From PFJX01 sp964393825 (GTDB lineage Bacteria; Pseudomonadota; Gammaproteobacteria; Burkholderiales; Thiobacillaceae): a stretch of 64,000 nucleotides of DNA. The notes below the pieces were generated by a model. It was given only the letters and a program-made list of their open reading frames with translations, was not told the origin of the DNA and made no database searches. Positions 1 through 11,720 of this stretch are shown in pieces. Position 1 is the stretch's first letter; each line of letters opens with the position of its first letter. The position numbers were made by a program, and so were the translations under genes. The DNA lies in the NCBI GenBank assembly GCA_964393825.1, contig CAYMUY010000024.1, positions 4,250 through 68,249 of the forward strand. Direction: 5' to 3'.

Positions 1-2
1 TT

Positions 3-185
3 GGCCTGTTCCTGGGCAAGCTGACCCAGTCGAGCGAGGGTGGCCGTCGCTTCGGCGACTGGCATGGCGACCATCCCGTCGCCAGGCTACTCGCCCTGGC
101 GGGGCGGCACAGCCTGCCCATCTACCTGGCGCACCAGCCGCTGCTATTGGCCCTGCTTTGGGGCGCGCGGGCCTTGTCCGGCTGA
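3..185 (+). CDS. C-terminal end of an acyltransferase-like membrane protein (partial)
   Basis: Only the last 60 residues lie in the window; the gene begins upstream. The frame reads through GLFLGKLTQ and ends with LAGRHSLPIYLAHQPLLLAL followed by a short hydrophobic tail. The GRHSLxIYLxHQP pattern is typical of the last transmembrane segment of DUF1624, heparan-alpha-glucosaminide N-acetyltransferase-like membrane acyltransferases. Its final 42 bases overlap the end of the convergent adaptor gene. The family call rests on this short tail only; the substrate cannot be inferred. Confidence 0.6.
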   Translation, partial: GLFLGKLTQSSEGGRRFGDWHGDHPVARLLALAGRHSLPIYLAHQPLLLALLWGARALSG

Positions 186-1319
186 TGCCGACCCGGTCTC
201 GGTATTCCCCTTCGCGTCCTTCACCTTGACCTTGGCACCCGGCGTCAGCCGCGAATGGCCATCGATCACCACCGTTTCGCCCAAGGCCAGGCCCTCGGCG
301 ATGGCGACGAGGCCGCCGCGGGTCTGGGCAAGCGTCACCTTGCGCATCCTGGCGCCCTCTCCTTCCAGCACATAGACGAAGCTGCCTTCCGGGCCCTGCT
401 GCACCGCCTCGGCAGGCACCGTCACGGCATCGCGCAGGGTATCCAGACGCAGACTGACGACAAGAAACTGGCCGGGGGCCAGGCGGCTGTCGGCGTTGGC
501 GATCTCGGCCTTCATGCGCAGGGTGGCGGTCGCCGGATCGACGGCGTTGTCGAGGAATACGACCTTGCCGGCGGCGATCGCCGCGCCGCCGTCGGGCAGA
601 CGGATTTCCACGCCGAGGTCGCCGCGCGCGCGCGCCGCCTGGATGGCGGAGAGGTGTTTTTCCGGCACGGCGAAGCTGACATGGAGGGGACGCACGCGGT
701 TGACCACCGCCAGCGCCGTCTCGTTGATCTTGACGCTGGCGCCAGGATGCACGAGACGGGCGCCGACGACACCGGCGAACGGCGCCCGGATCGTGGTGTA
801 GCCAAGCTGCTGCCGCGCCAGATCCAGCGCCGCCTGGTCGGCGTTTACCGTGGCGGCCGCCGCCTCGGCGGTGGCGCGCATGTCCGCGACCTTTTCCCGG
901 GAGACGAACTGCTGCTCCAGCAACGACTGGTAGCGGGCCACATCCGCGCGCGCCTTGTCGAGCAATGCCTGGTCGCGGGCAAGCGTGGCCTCGACCTGCC
1001 TGACCCTGGCCTGGTAGTCGGCTGCATCGAGCCGCACCAGCACCTCCCCCTTGGCCACCGGCTTGCCCTCGGCGAAGGGCACGGCCAGTACCTGGCCGTC
1101 GATGCGGGATTTCAGGGTGACGGTCTCATAGGCCTCGCCGCGACCGACCACTTCCAGCAGCACCGGCATGTCGCGGCCGACCGCCTGGGCCACGGCAACG
1201 GGCACTGGCGGCTGCTTTTTCCCGTGCTGCTCCGGTGCCGACGGCTTCGCGCCCGGCCACCAATAGACCGCCGCGCCGGCGAGCGCGAGGAACAGCAGAA
1301 GAATGCCGAGTTTTTTCAT
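144..1319 (-). CDS. RND efflux periplasmic adaptor (HlyD/AcrA family)
   Basis: The 391-residue protein starts with a signal-anchor segment (LGILLLFLALAGAAVYWW). A biotinyl-lipoyl-like half domain around residues 65-95 (LKSRIDGQVLAVPFAEGKPV), a coiled-coil hairpin around 95-165 (ATLARDQALLDKARADVARY), the second lipoyl half (YTTIRAPFAGVVGARLVHPG) and beta-barrel domains follow. This is the order of membrane fusion proteins that link an inner-membrane RND pump to an outer-membrane channel. The C-terminal tail is low complexity. No pump gene follows: the 3' end runs into a convergent unrelated gene, and upstream is a ClC gene. The pump must be elsewhere or missing, so the substrate is unknown. 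Confidence 0.88.
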   Translation of the reverse strand: MKKLGILLLFLALAGAAVYWWPGAKPSAPEQHGKKQPPVPVAVAQAVGRDMPVLLEVVGRGEAYETVTLKSRIDGQVLAVPFAEGKPVAKGEVLVRLDAADYQARVRQVEATLARDQALLDKARADVARYQSLLEQQFVSREKVADMRATAEAAAATVNADQAALDLARQQLGYTTIRAPFAGVVGARLVHPGASVKINETALAVVNRVRPLHVSFAVPEKHLSAIQAARARGDLGVEIRLPDGGAAIAAGKVVFLDNAVDPATATLRMKAEIANADSRLAPGQFLVVSLRLDTLRDAVTVPAEAVQQGPEGSFVYVLEGEGARMRKVTLAQTRGGLVAIAEGLALGETVVIDGHSRLTPGAKVKVKDAKGNTETGSASAGQGPRAPKQGQ

Positions 1320-1370
1320 GTCTATGGCCGCAGTGCGAATCGCCCGTGAGCGTCGGGTGTGGCGGCAATC

Positions 1371-2786
1371 TTAGCCGCTTTGCGGCGGCGCCGGCGGAGT
1401 CGCTGGTGCCGCGGCGGTGTCCCGCGCTTTCGGCTGTGTCTGCGCGGCGCGCAGGTAGCGGGTGGCGAGGGTGCGGTAGAGCGGCGGACAGACGGTGCGG
1501 GAAATGCCCGAGGCAAGCAGGGAGACGATCATCAGGTCGATCACCAGGCCATAGCCGCTAACCATTTCCATGACGATCACGAAGGCGGTGATCGGCGTCT
1601 GGGTGACGGCGGCGAGGAAACCGGCCATACACAGCACGTTGATCATGCCGGGCGAGTAGCCCGCTGCGAACAACTCGCCCAGGTTCTGGCCGAGGCCGGC
1701 CCCGACCGCCAGAGAAGGCGCGAAGATGCCGCCGGGGATGCCGCTGGCGAAGGACACCAGGGTGGCAAGAAACTTGTCGATGCCGTAATGCCATGGCAGT
1801 GATCCGCTCTGGTCGAGCAACTGCTTGGCCTCGCCATAGCCGGTGCCGAAGGTGGTACCGCCCGAGAGCCAGCCCAGGCAGGCGACCACCAGGCCGCAGG
1901 CGGCGGCGAATCGCACCGGATAGCGGCTGCGCCAGTCCCCCAGGCGGCCGTTGCTGCCGGAGGTGCTCCAGATCAACAGGCGGGCGAATGAGCCACCGGC
2001 GAGGCCGCACATCAGGGCGATGGCGAACAGCATGCCGGGGTGGTGTGGCGTGGTCGCGCTGGCGATATTGAGCCAGCCGAAATAGGTGTAGTTGCCGAAG
2101 AACGCCTGGGTGATCACACCGGCAATGACGATGGCGGTGATGATGAGGCCACTCATGCGCTCTGCCATCCCGCGACTGAGTTCCTCGATGGCGAACAGGA
2201 TGCCGGCCAATGGCGTGTTGAAGGCGGCGGCGATACCGGCGGCACCGCCGGCCGCGAGGAGATGCCGACGGTCGACCTGGAGCCGGCGCGGCAGGCGCTC
2301 CCCGATGGCCGCCATCAGGCTGGCGCCGATCTGCACCATCGGCCCTTCCCGGCCCATGGAAAAGCCGGAGAAGATCGCGCCGGCACCGAGCACGATCTTG
2401 CCGAACACGATACGCAGCGAAAGCAGGGGATTGAGCGGCTTGTGGCGCTCGCCATGACGCGCCATCTCGGCCATCACCTGCGGGATGCCACTGCCTTCTG
2501 CGCCCGGGAAGTAGCGACGTGTCAGCCACACCACCAGGGCTCCCCCCGCCGGGGCGATCAGGAAGGGCCAGAACGGGAACTCGGTGTGCAGCGCATGGAG
2601 TCTTTCAACGCTGAAATCGATGAGTTCGGCGAAGCCCACCGCGAGGAGGCCGATGGCCACCGCCCCGCCCCAGAAAATCAGGCGACCCAGCCAGAGGTGC
2701 CGGTACGCCACCTGCCGCCGCCGCCAGCGCGCCAGCGCGGCGGCGGCGCGGGAAGCGTGGGTGCTCGGTGTGGAGTCTTCAGTCAT
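1371..2786 (-). CDS. ClC-family chloride channel/antiporter
   Basis: A 471-residue polytopic membrane protein with the ClC signature motifs: GSGIPQV near residue 98, GREGP near 145 (carrying the gating glutamate) and GGIFAPSLAVGAG near 350. The stretch FAIEELSR keeps glutamates at the position of the internal proton glutamate of the E. coli antiporter, so H+/Cl- exchange is more likely than a passive channel; that is inference from the family. There is no C-terminal CBS pair; the protein ends in a Pro/Ala-rich tail. It lies 51 bases upstream of the adaptor gene on the same strand, but no functional link is evident. Confidence 0.9.
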   Translation of the reverse strand: MTEDSTPSTHASRAAAALARWRRRQVAYRHLWLGRLIFWGGAVAIGLLAVGFAELIDFSVERLHALHTEFPFWPFLIAPAGGALVVWLTRRYFPGAEGSGIPQVMAEMARHGERHKPLNPLLSLRIVFGKIVLGAGAIFSGFSMGREGPMVQIGASLMAAIGERLPRRLQVDRRHLLAAGGAAGIAAAFNTPLAGILFAIEELSRGMAERMSGLIITAIVIAGVITQAFFGNYTYFGWLNIASATTPHHPGMLFAIALMCGLAGGSFARLLIWSTSGSNGRLGDWRSRYPVRFAAACGLVVACLGWLSGGTTFGTGYGEAKQLLDQSGSLPWHYGIDKFLATLVSFASGIPGGIFAPSLAVGAGLGQNLGELFAAGYSPGMINVLCMAGFLAAVTQTPITAFVIVMEMVSGYGLVIDLMIVSLLASGISRTVCPPLYRTLATRYLRAAQTQPKARDTAAAPATPPAPPQSG

Positions 2787-2895
2787 GTGTCCGCCGTGTG
2801 TCCAGCGTCACATTTTAAGCCTCCCCCCCGGGATCATGCCGAAACAACGTCCCTCAATCGCCCACCCCGACCGCTCCCCGCCACCGACAGCCGGA

Positions 2896-3321
2896 TCAGC
2901 CGAACAGTTTTCCGGTCAACGCCGACAAGCCCTGACCGAGCAGATCCGGATCATTGGCGTTATCCGGCAGACGTCCCTCCGGTGTCAGCTGGTTGACGGT
3001 TTCCGGCAGGTACTTCGCCAGGCCAGAGCTGATTTCCCGTGGGTCGAGACCAAATTTGGCGGCCATTTCCGCCAGCGGGCCGCTGCCCAGGGCCTGGCTG
3101 ATCTGTTCCGCGCTCAAGGGCAGATTGGCGCCACTGCCCACCCAGGAGGAGACCTGATCCGCGAGACCACCCTGCTTGAGTTTTTCCAGCAGACCACCGA
3201 GGCCGCCATTCTGCTGGATCAGCCCCATGACCAGTTTCAGCATGTCATTGCCACCACCCGGCGCCCCGCCATTGCCGAGATTGTTCAGGACATTGCCCAC
3301 GACGCTATCGAATAGACCCAT
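2896..3321 (-). CDS. YidB family protein (DUF937)
   Basis: A 141-residue soluble protein beginning MGLFDSVVGNVLNNLG, followed by a glycine-rich linker, LMGLIQQNGGLGGLLEKLKQ, and a helical C-terminal part (LSAEQISQALGSGPLAEMAA, FGLDPREISSGLAKYLPE). This matches the YidB/DUF937 family, which has no established biochemical function. It is a single gene on the minus strand, with 109 bases between its stop and the ClC start. The family call is firm; the role is unknown. Confidence 0.85.
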   Translation of the reverse strand: MGLFDSVVGNVLNNLGNGGAPGGGNDMLKLVMGLIQQNGGLGGLLEKLKQGGLADQVSSWVGSGANLPLSAEQISQALGSGPLAEMAAKFGLDPREISSGLAKYLPETVNQLTPEGRLPDNANDPDLLGQGLSALTGKLFG

Positions 3322-3535
3322 GCGTTTTTCTCCAAGTTGAGTGGTGAGGAATACCGCGGTCCATCACCCCATGTGAAGCACCGCGCCCGCCACACGAAGC
3401 TGACGGACATCACCTCAAGACCAATCGTTGGCACAGCTTGTACCGAATCGGCAGGCTTGGCAGCGAAGTACCTCACTTTGCCACTTGTTTCATGACGCGG
3501 GCACGGACAGAAGCGGCAGACGGCTGGGCGGAATT

Positions 3536-3573
3536 GCGAAAAATGAAACGGCGGCAGAAAGCCGCCGTTTCAT
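3536..3573 (-). terminator. Rho-independent terminator of the PEP-CTERM gene
   Basis: Perfect 13-bp stem (3543-3555 with 3561-3573, arm GAAACGGCGGC) around a 5-base loop, followed on the minus strand by a run of T (complement of 3538-3543). It lies 15 bases past the stop of the PEP-CTERM gene. Confidence 0.88.
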
Positions 3574-3588
3574 CGGCTGGAGCAGTAC

Positions 3589-4344
3589 TCAGGGGCGACG
3601 GCGGCGACCCAGCATCAAGGCAACCAGGGAGATGCCGAGCAAGCCCAGCACGCCGGGCTCGGGAACTCCGCTCACGGCCGGTGAGTTCGGAATACCGCCG
3701 AGCGGGAAGGCGGGATCGCCGGTACGCACCGGCAGGAAGGCCCAGGATGCCTGGTAAGGCGCGGCTGTCGCATCGAAAGCTGCAACAAAGCCGAAACCGG
3801 AGAGCGAAGCACTTGGAGTAATGGCGCCATCAAACTGACCTTGGCATACCGCTACGGTCAGCAGGCTGACACGGTTCGTCTGGGGCTGCGCCCAGCAGGT
3901 GTTGAACCAGTGCAGAACCTGGGTGGCCGTCGTGAACGGGCTGCTCGCACCCGCATAGAAGGGATCGCCCGGGGTCTGCCAGGCGGCGACCCCTTCCCAG
4001 CCGGTACTGGGATTAGCCACGCCGATGGTCTCGATGCTCCAGTCCCAGTTGATCGGAGACATGATGTTGGTGATCCCGGCATCACCAAACCAGGGCAACT
4101 CCCAGTCGACGATGAGGGGGCGCTCTTGATCGTTGCCCCCATTCTGCAGACTGGTGTTGTTGACCGTGTAACCGTAGGTCCAGGTCCCGTTGCCGTTGTC
4201 GGTCACGCCGTCCGATACGGTCGAACTACGCGTCCAGCCTGCGGCAACACCCGCCGTGGCCGGCTGCGCGGCCATCAGCCCCAGGGCCAGGGCTGCGACT
4301 GCGGCGCTTTTCGTGAATGGATTTGTCATGGTCGAGATAGCCAT
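3589..4344 (-). CDS. PEP-CTERM sorting domain protein
   Basis: A 251-residue exported protein. The N-terminus carries a signal peptide (AAVAALALGLMAAQPATAG). The C-terminus at residues 226-251 reads GVPEPGVLGLLG, then a hydrophobic helix, then GRRRRP. This is the VPEP / transmembrane / Arg-cluster tripartite PEP-CTERM signal that an exosortase recognises. The body (residues 35-220) is Trp- and Asn-rich and I do not recognise a domain. The start at 4344 has AGGAG eight bases upstream; an internal Met at 4329 is less likely. A sigma-54-like site precedes it and a strong terminator follows, so it is monocistronic. No exosortase gene is in the window. Confidence 0.9.
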   Translation of the reverse strand: MAISTMTNPFTKSAAVAALALGLMAAQPATAGVAAGWTRSSTVSDGVTDNGNGTWTYGYTVNNTSLQNGGNDQERPLIVDWELPWFGDAGITNIMSPINWDWSIETIGVANPSTGWEGVAAWQTPGDPFYAGASSPFTTATQVLHWFNTCWAQPQTNRVSLLTVAVCQGQFDGAITPSASLSGFGFVAAFDATAAPYQASWAFLPVRTGDPAFPLGGIPNSPAVSGVPEPGVLGLLGISLVALMLGRRRRP

Positions 4345-4390
4345 CTTCGGTTCTCCTCAAATCAATCGAGCGAATTCGCCTGACAACACA

Positions 4391-4406
4391 AGCAAGACCC
4401 GAACCA
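4391..4406 (-). promoter_or_regulatory. Sigma-54-type promoter for the PEP-CTERM gene
   Basis: The minus strand reads TGGTTCG-N4-TTGCT. The -24 GG and -12 GC are exactly ten bases apart, and 10 of the 12 consensus positions (TGGCACG-N4-TTGCT) match. The -12 element is 47 bases before the ATG at 4344, leaving a leader of about 35 bases. The region upstream is AT-rich, as expected for an enhancer or IHF-bent site, but I identify no enhancer. Confidence 0.62.
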
Positions 4407-4575
4407 CAATCATTTAATATTTATTATCAACAAGTTACTAACTACCCACAGAAATGACGTAAAAAAATCCGACAGATTTTCCTTTAAGTACTTTCATGGC
4501 CAGCAAGCATCGCGCGAGGTAGGTGGCCCCATCCATCCATGTCATGATTGCCTTTCTTCCGCTCCCGGATCAGCC

Positions 4576-5091
4576 ATGCAATTCACTCGACGTCGGATTC
4601 TGACTCTTGCTGGAGGCGCACTGCTGGCCACGCTGCTCTCGTGGTGGCCGCGCCGGAAGACGCCCATCCCGGCGGCATCGGTATCGCGCCAGGCGGACTT
4701 GCGCGCCTGGGTCGATACGCTGCTGCCGGCGGAGCCGGATTTCCCCGGAGGCTTGGCGCTCGGCGTAGCCGAACGGATCGCCGCCACGATTGCACGCGAG
4801 CCCGCCTATGCCAAGCTGGCACGGGAGACCTGGATCTGGCTCGATGCCCGTATCCGGGAGACGGGAGATGTCGCATTTGCCGAACTGGCCGAATCCCGGC
4901 GCCATGATTTGGTCGCCCTCGCCGCCGCCAGCGCGCCGGGTTCGACGCCGCGCACCTTCTTCCAGGCCACCCTGGACGATGCCCTGTTCCATGCCTATGC
5001 CGACCCGCGCGCCTGGGAGGGCCTGGGTTATGCCGGTCCGCCGCAGCCGATCGGATTTCCCGATCACGCTTCTGCGCCGAAATCAGCCTGA
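4576..5091 (+). CDS. Tat-exported gluconate 2-dehydrogenase subunit 3-like protein
   Basis: A 171-residue protein with an N-terminal twin-arginine type signal (TRRRILTLAGGALLATLL). The body contains WVDTLLPAEPDFPGGLALGV and RTFFQATLDDALFHAYADP, the pattern of the small gamma subunit of membrane-bound gluconate-type dehydrogenases. In that family the subunit escorts the FAD subunit through the Tat system and into a periplasmic complex. Its TGA overlaps the ATG of the downstream GMC gene, so the two are translationally coupled. No cytochrome c subunit gene follows, which is unusual for the classical three-subunit enzyme. Confidence 0.78.
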   Translation: MQFTRRRILTLAGGALLATLLSWWPRRKTPIPAASVSRQADLRAWVDTLLPAEPDFPGGLALGVAERIAATIAREPAYAKLARETWIWLDARIRETGDVAFAELAESRRHDLVALAAASAPGSTPRTFFQATLDDALFHAYADPRAWEGLGYAGPPQPIGFPDHASAPKSA

Positions 5092-6755
5092 TGGACGCGG
5101 ATGTGGTCATCGTCGGGGCCGGTGCCGGGGGCGCGGCCTGCGCCTGGGCGCTGGCCAGCCGTGGCGTGCGCGTGCTGGTGCTGGAATCCGGTCCCTGGTA
5201 CGACCCGGCCCGCGACAACCGTCTCCACCTGCCGGATTGGGAGCAGCATGTTTTCCCGGACGGGGAGGACCATAGCCACCGCTACAGCTTTGCCCCGATG
5301 CAGCCCCTGGACCCGCGCTGGGATGACCTGCGCTCTTGGAACCACAACCTTGGCCCTGTCGCCGGGGCATACCGGCAGGCGATGAAATACCATCATGTGC
5401 GCGGCGTCGGCGGCAGCACATTGCACTTTGCCGGCGAAGCCCATCGTCTCCACCCGGCGGCCATGCGCATGGCCAGCCGCTTCGGCGTCGGCGCCGATTG
5501 GCCGATCGGCTATGACGATCTGGAACCCTTCTATGACACCGCCGAGCACCTGATCGGTGTGGCCGGTGCCTCCCGGGATCACGTTCGCCCGCGGAGCCGG
5601 GATTACCCTCTCCCACCCCACCCGCACAGCTATGCCAGCCAACGCATCGGGGCCGGCTGCGCCAAGCTGGGAATGAGCTGGTCACCTAATCCGCTGGCCA
5701 TCCTTTCCGCGCCGTGGCAAGGCCGGCCCGGATGCAACTACTGCGGCCAATGCGCGCGCGGCTGTCCACGCCGTGACAAGGGCAGCGCGGATGTCACCTT
5801 CATGGCGCGGGCGATGGCTGGAGGGCACTGCACCGTTCTCTCGCGCTGCCATGTCACCCGTATCGAGCCCGGAGAGCGTGACCGCGTCACCCGCCTGAAT
5901 TGGGTCGACGCCGCCGGCGCCGAACATACCGTGCAACCCCGCGTGCTGGTGCTCGCCTGCGGCGCGGTGCAGACTCCCCGCTTGTTGCTGGCTTGCGCCA
6001 ATGCCCAGGCCCCCCATGGCCTGGCCAACGAATCGGGACAGGTGGGACGCAACTTCATGGAGACCCTGGCCTGGACCAGCAGCGCCTTGCATCCGGAACC
6101 GCTGGGCAGCCATCGGGGCCTGCCGGTCGATGGCGTCTGCTGGGACTTCAACGCGCCGGACGCCGTACCAGGCACGCCTGGAGGGGTGCGTTTCAGTGTC
6201 GGGATGGCTGAAATGGATCTGGCCGGACCCATCAACTATGCACGCCGGGTGGCGGGTGGATGGGGACACGCCCATCGCGCGGCAATGCGTGACAGCTTCG
6301 GTCACGTGTTGTCTGTTGGGTCGATTGGAGAATTCCTGCCCAACGCGGGCACCTACATCGATCTTGATCCGATCGCCCGCGATGCTCATGGCCAGCCGTT
6401 GGCGCGCATTCATAGCCGCATCGATGTGCCGGAACTGCACCGCCTGGCCTTCATGGCCGGAAAATGCCGGGAGATCCTCCAGGCGGCAGGAACCGCCAGG
6501 CCCTTCGAGGAATTCGGCACATACGACACTTTCAACGCCACCCATGTTTTCGGCACTTGCCGCATGGGTGCCGACCCGCGGAATTCCGTGGTGGACCGGG
6601 ACTGCCGCAGCCACCGCTGGCGTAATCTTTTTATCGTGGATGCCAGTATCTTCCCGAGCACGGGCGGGGGTGAGTCACCCTCGCTCGGCATCGAGGCGCT
6701 GGCGATACGCGCCGGCGCCCATATACGGGATCTGCTGGCAACCCGCTCGGTGTAA
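5091..6755 (+). CDS. GMC-family FAD oxidoreductase with a four-cysteine motif
   Basis: A 554-residue flavoprotein. The N-terminal dinucleotide-binding motif VVIVGAGAGGAACAWALASR binds FAD. The C-terminus has THVFGTCRMG, whose His aligns with the catalytic His of GMC enzymes, and NLFIVDASIFPS. At the usual Asn-Pro position near the end the sequence is GGESPSLGIEAL, with Ser before Pro instead of Asn. Residues around 217-227 read CNYCGQCARGC, a CX2CX2CX3C cluster that could bind an Fe-S centre or form structural disulfides. With the Tat-type subunit it forms a two-gene operon for a periplasmic sugar or alcohol dehydrogenase. Substrate and electron acceptor are unknown. Confidence 0.85.
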   Translation: MDADVVIVGAGAGGAACAWALASRGVRVLVLESGPWYDPARDNRLHLPDWEQHVFPDGEDHSHRYSFAPMQPLDPRWDDLRSWNHNLGPVAGAYRQAMKYHHVRGVGGSTLHFAGEAHRLHPAAMRMASRFGVGADWPIGYDDLEPFYDTAEHLIGVAGASRDHVRPRSRDYPLPPHPHSYASQRIGAGCAKLGMSWSPNPLAILSAPWQGRPGCNYCGQCARGCPRRDKGSADVTFMARAMAGGHCTVLSRCHVTRIEPGERDRVTRLNWVDAAGAEHTVQPRVLVLACGAVQTPRLLLACANAQAPHGLANESGQVGRNFMETLAWTSSALHPEPLGSHRGLPVDGVCWDFNAPDAVPGTPGGVRFSVGMAEMDLAGPINYARRVAGGWGHAHRAAMRDSFGHVLSVGSIGEFLPNAGTYIDLDPIARDAHGQPLARIHSRIDVPELHRLAFMAGKCREILQAAGTARPFEEFGTYDTFNATHVFGTCRMGADPRNSVVDRDCRSHRWRNLFIVDASIFPSTGGGESPSLGIEALAIRAGAHIRDLLATRSV

Positions 6756-6839
6756 TCACCCGGGAAGCCACCCCGCCCGACCTGCCCGATGGCGCGCCCT
6801 GGCCGGGCCGGCGCAACGAAGCAACGCCCCCCGGGATGG

Positions 6840-8768
<1,929 letters not shown>

Positions 8769-8814
8769 GAAGCGCTCCATCAGAGTCATTACGCAAGGAG
8801 CGAAGGCGGCGCCG

Positions 8815-8900
8815 GACGCTTCCCTACGCCGGCGTGATCCGGATCAGGTTCCAAGGGTGTGATCTCAGCCGCGCAAGCAGCTTGCGACGGCACCCCTAAC
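8815..8900 (-). promoter_or_regulatory. TPP riboswitch (THI element) upstream of thiC
   Basis: On the minus strand the leader shows the conserved TPP aptamer pieces in order: GGGGTGCC (about 8890-8897), GCTGAGAT followed by CACACCC, then GAACCTGATCCGGATCA and GCGTAGGGAAGC. The aptamer ends about 45 bases before the thiC start. Binding of thiamine pyrophosphate is expected to shut off thiC expression. Confidence 0.95.
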
Positions 8901-8909
8901 GTGGGCGGG

Positions 8910-8938
8910 AAACTAGCCCAAACAAGCACTTATTACAA
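8910..8938 (-). promoter_or_regulatory. Sigma-70-type promoter of thiC
   Basis: The minus strand reads TTGTAA (8933-8938), a 17-base spacer and TAGTTT (8910-8915), just upstream of the TPP aptamer. Matches are four of six in each hexamer and the position is right for the riboswitch transcript. Confidence 0.5.
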
Positions 8939-9067
8939 GCGTGCCGCGGGTGGGGGCATTCATGACCCGTGGGCTGTAACCGCTTGTAACACCTGCTTAC
9001 CGCCAGGAAACGGCGTGGCTACAGCCGCCACATAAGCTGGAAGCGTAGTCAACCGATGGAGACCATC

Positions 9068-9520
9068 ATGAAAACCAGATTCGTCCTGCCCACCCTGTTG
9101 CTGGCCACCCTCGCCGGTTTCGGCACTATCGCCCAGGCGTCCAACGAAGCGGCCGGCGTGTTCATCGGCGCCGGTTCCGGCGCCATCATCGGCCACGCGA
9201 TCAGCGGCGGCGACGGCGCGATCGTGGGCGGCATCCTCGGCGCCATGGTCGGTGCGGCCATTGCCGACGACGACCGCGGCCGTCCGGTGGTGGTGCGTCA
9301 CGATGACTGGCCGGCCTATGGCCCGCGCCCGGTGCGCGTCTACGAGGCACCACGCGTGCGTTATGTCAGTACCCCGGTCATTGTCTACAGCCGTCCTGCG
9401 CCTTACGTCTGGCGTCACGATGACAGGCGGGATTACCGCAATGGCCGCTGGGATCGCGACTATCGCGGCGATCATCACGACCACTGGAACGATGGGCGCG
9501 ACGGGCGCCGCGGCTGGTAG
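9068..9520 (+). CDS. Glycine-zipper secreted or membrane protein
   Basis: Signal peptide (MKTRFVLPTLLLATLAGFGT, cleaved near AQA-SN), then a glycine-zipper helix pair (GVFIGAGSGAIIGHAISGGD and AIVGGILGAMVGAAIAD), then a basic Arg/Tyr/His/Asp-rich tail. Such 2TM glycine-zipper proteins are usually associated with the envelope; no specific function is known. The start at 9068 is preferred because GGAG (9058-9061) lies six bases upstream; the ATG at 9056 overlaps that site. The tail from residue 85 is low complexity and rich in Arg and Asp. Confidence 0.8.
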   Translation: MKTRFVLPTLLLATLAGFGTIAQASNEAAGVFIGAGSGAIIGHAISGGDGAIVGGILGAMVGAAIADDDRGRPVVVRHDDWPAYGPRPVRVYEAPRVRYVSTPVIVYSRPAPYVWRHDDRRDYRNGRWDRDYRGDHHDHWNDGRDGRRGW

Positions 9521-9526
9521 ACGTTT

Positions 9527-9585
9527 GTAGCGCCGGCTTCGTCCTTCTGATCAGCCCCACGAAGCCGGCTGGAAGCCGGCGCTAC
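9527..9585. repeat. REP-like inverted repeat after the glycine-zipper gene
   Basis: Arms GTAGCGCCGGCTTC (9527-9540) and its exact complement (9572-9585) enclose a third partial copy (GAAGCCGGCT at 9561-9570). The GTAG head and GC-rich palindrome are REP-like. It lies between the convergent glycine-zipper gene and sucD and may also act as a terminator. Confidence 0.7.
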
Positions 9586-9587
9586 TG

Positions 9588-10474
9588 TTAACCCTTGCGC
9601 CGGATCGCCTCGGCACAGGCTTCGCCGATCCCCGCGGGGCTGTCCGCCACCACCACGCCGGCGGCCTCCAGGGCGGCGATCTTCTCTGTTGCCGTGCCCT
9701 TGCCGCCGGCGATGATGGCGCCGGCATGGCCCATGCGCTTGCCCGGAGGCGCGGTCTGGCCGGCGATGTAGCCGGCGACCGGTTTGGTGACATGCGCCTT
9801 GATGTATTCCGCCGCTTCTTCCTCGCGGCTGCCGCCGATCTCGCCAACCATGACGATGGCCTCGGTTTCCGGGTCGGCCTGGAACATTTCCAGGCAGTCG
9901 ATGAAATCCAGGCCCTTGATCGGGTCGCCGCCGATGCCGACGCAAGTGGTCTGGCCCAACCCGAGGCGGGTAGTCTGGAACACCGCTTCATAGGTCAGCG
10001 TGCCGGAACGCGAGACGATGCCGACCTTGCCGCGCTGGTGGATGAAGCCGGGCATGATGCCGATCTTGCATTCGTCGGGCGTGATGATGCCGGGGCAGTT
10101 GGGACCGATCAGTACCGCGCCGTTGGCGCCGCTGTTGGCCCGTAAGGCCGCCTTCACGTTGATCATGTCGCGTACCGGAATCCCCTCGGTGATGCAGACG
10201 ATGACCCGGATGCCGGCATCCGCCGCTTCCAGGATGCCGTCGGCGGCGAAACCGGCGGGCACATAGATGACCGAGGCATCGGCGCCGGTTTCCCGCACCG
10301 CGTCCCTGACGGTATTGAACACCGGGCGGTCGAGGTGAACCTGGCCACCCTTGCCCGGCGTGACGCCACCGACCATGTGGGTGCCGTAGGCGATGGCCTG
10401 TTCCGAGTGAAACGTGCCCTGTTTTCCGGTGTAACCCTGGCAGATGACTTTGGTGGATTTGTTGACGAGGATGC

Positions 10475-10478
<4 letters not shown>
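9588..10478 (-). CDS. sucD: Succinyl-CoA synthetase alpha subunit
   Basis: A 296-residue subunit of the TCA-cycle enzyme that forms succinate and ATP or GTP from succinyl-CoA. The CoA-binding Rossmann start (ILVNKSTKVICQGYTGKQGT), the motif PAGFAADGILEAADAG, and GPNCPGIITPDECKIGIMPG are present. GHAGAIIAGGKGTA contains the active-site His that is phosphorylated. Its ATG overlaps the stop of sucC by four bases, so the subunits are co-translated in equal amounts. Confidence 0.97.
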
Positions 10479-11656
<1,178 letters not shown>

Positions 11657-11720
11657 GTGGAACTCGGGAAAAGGTTGCACGGCGGCGTCCCGGGACGCCT
11701 CGGGCCGGCACGCGGCCGGG

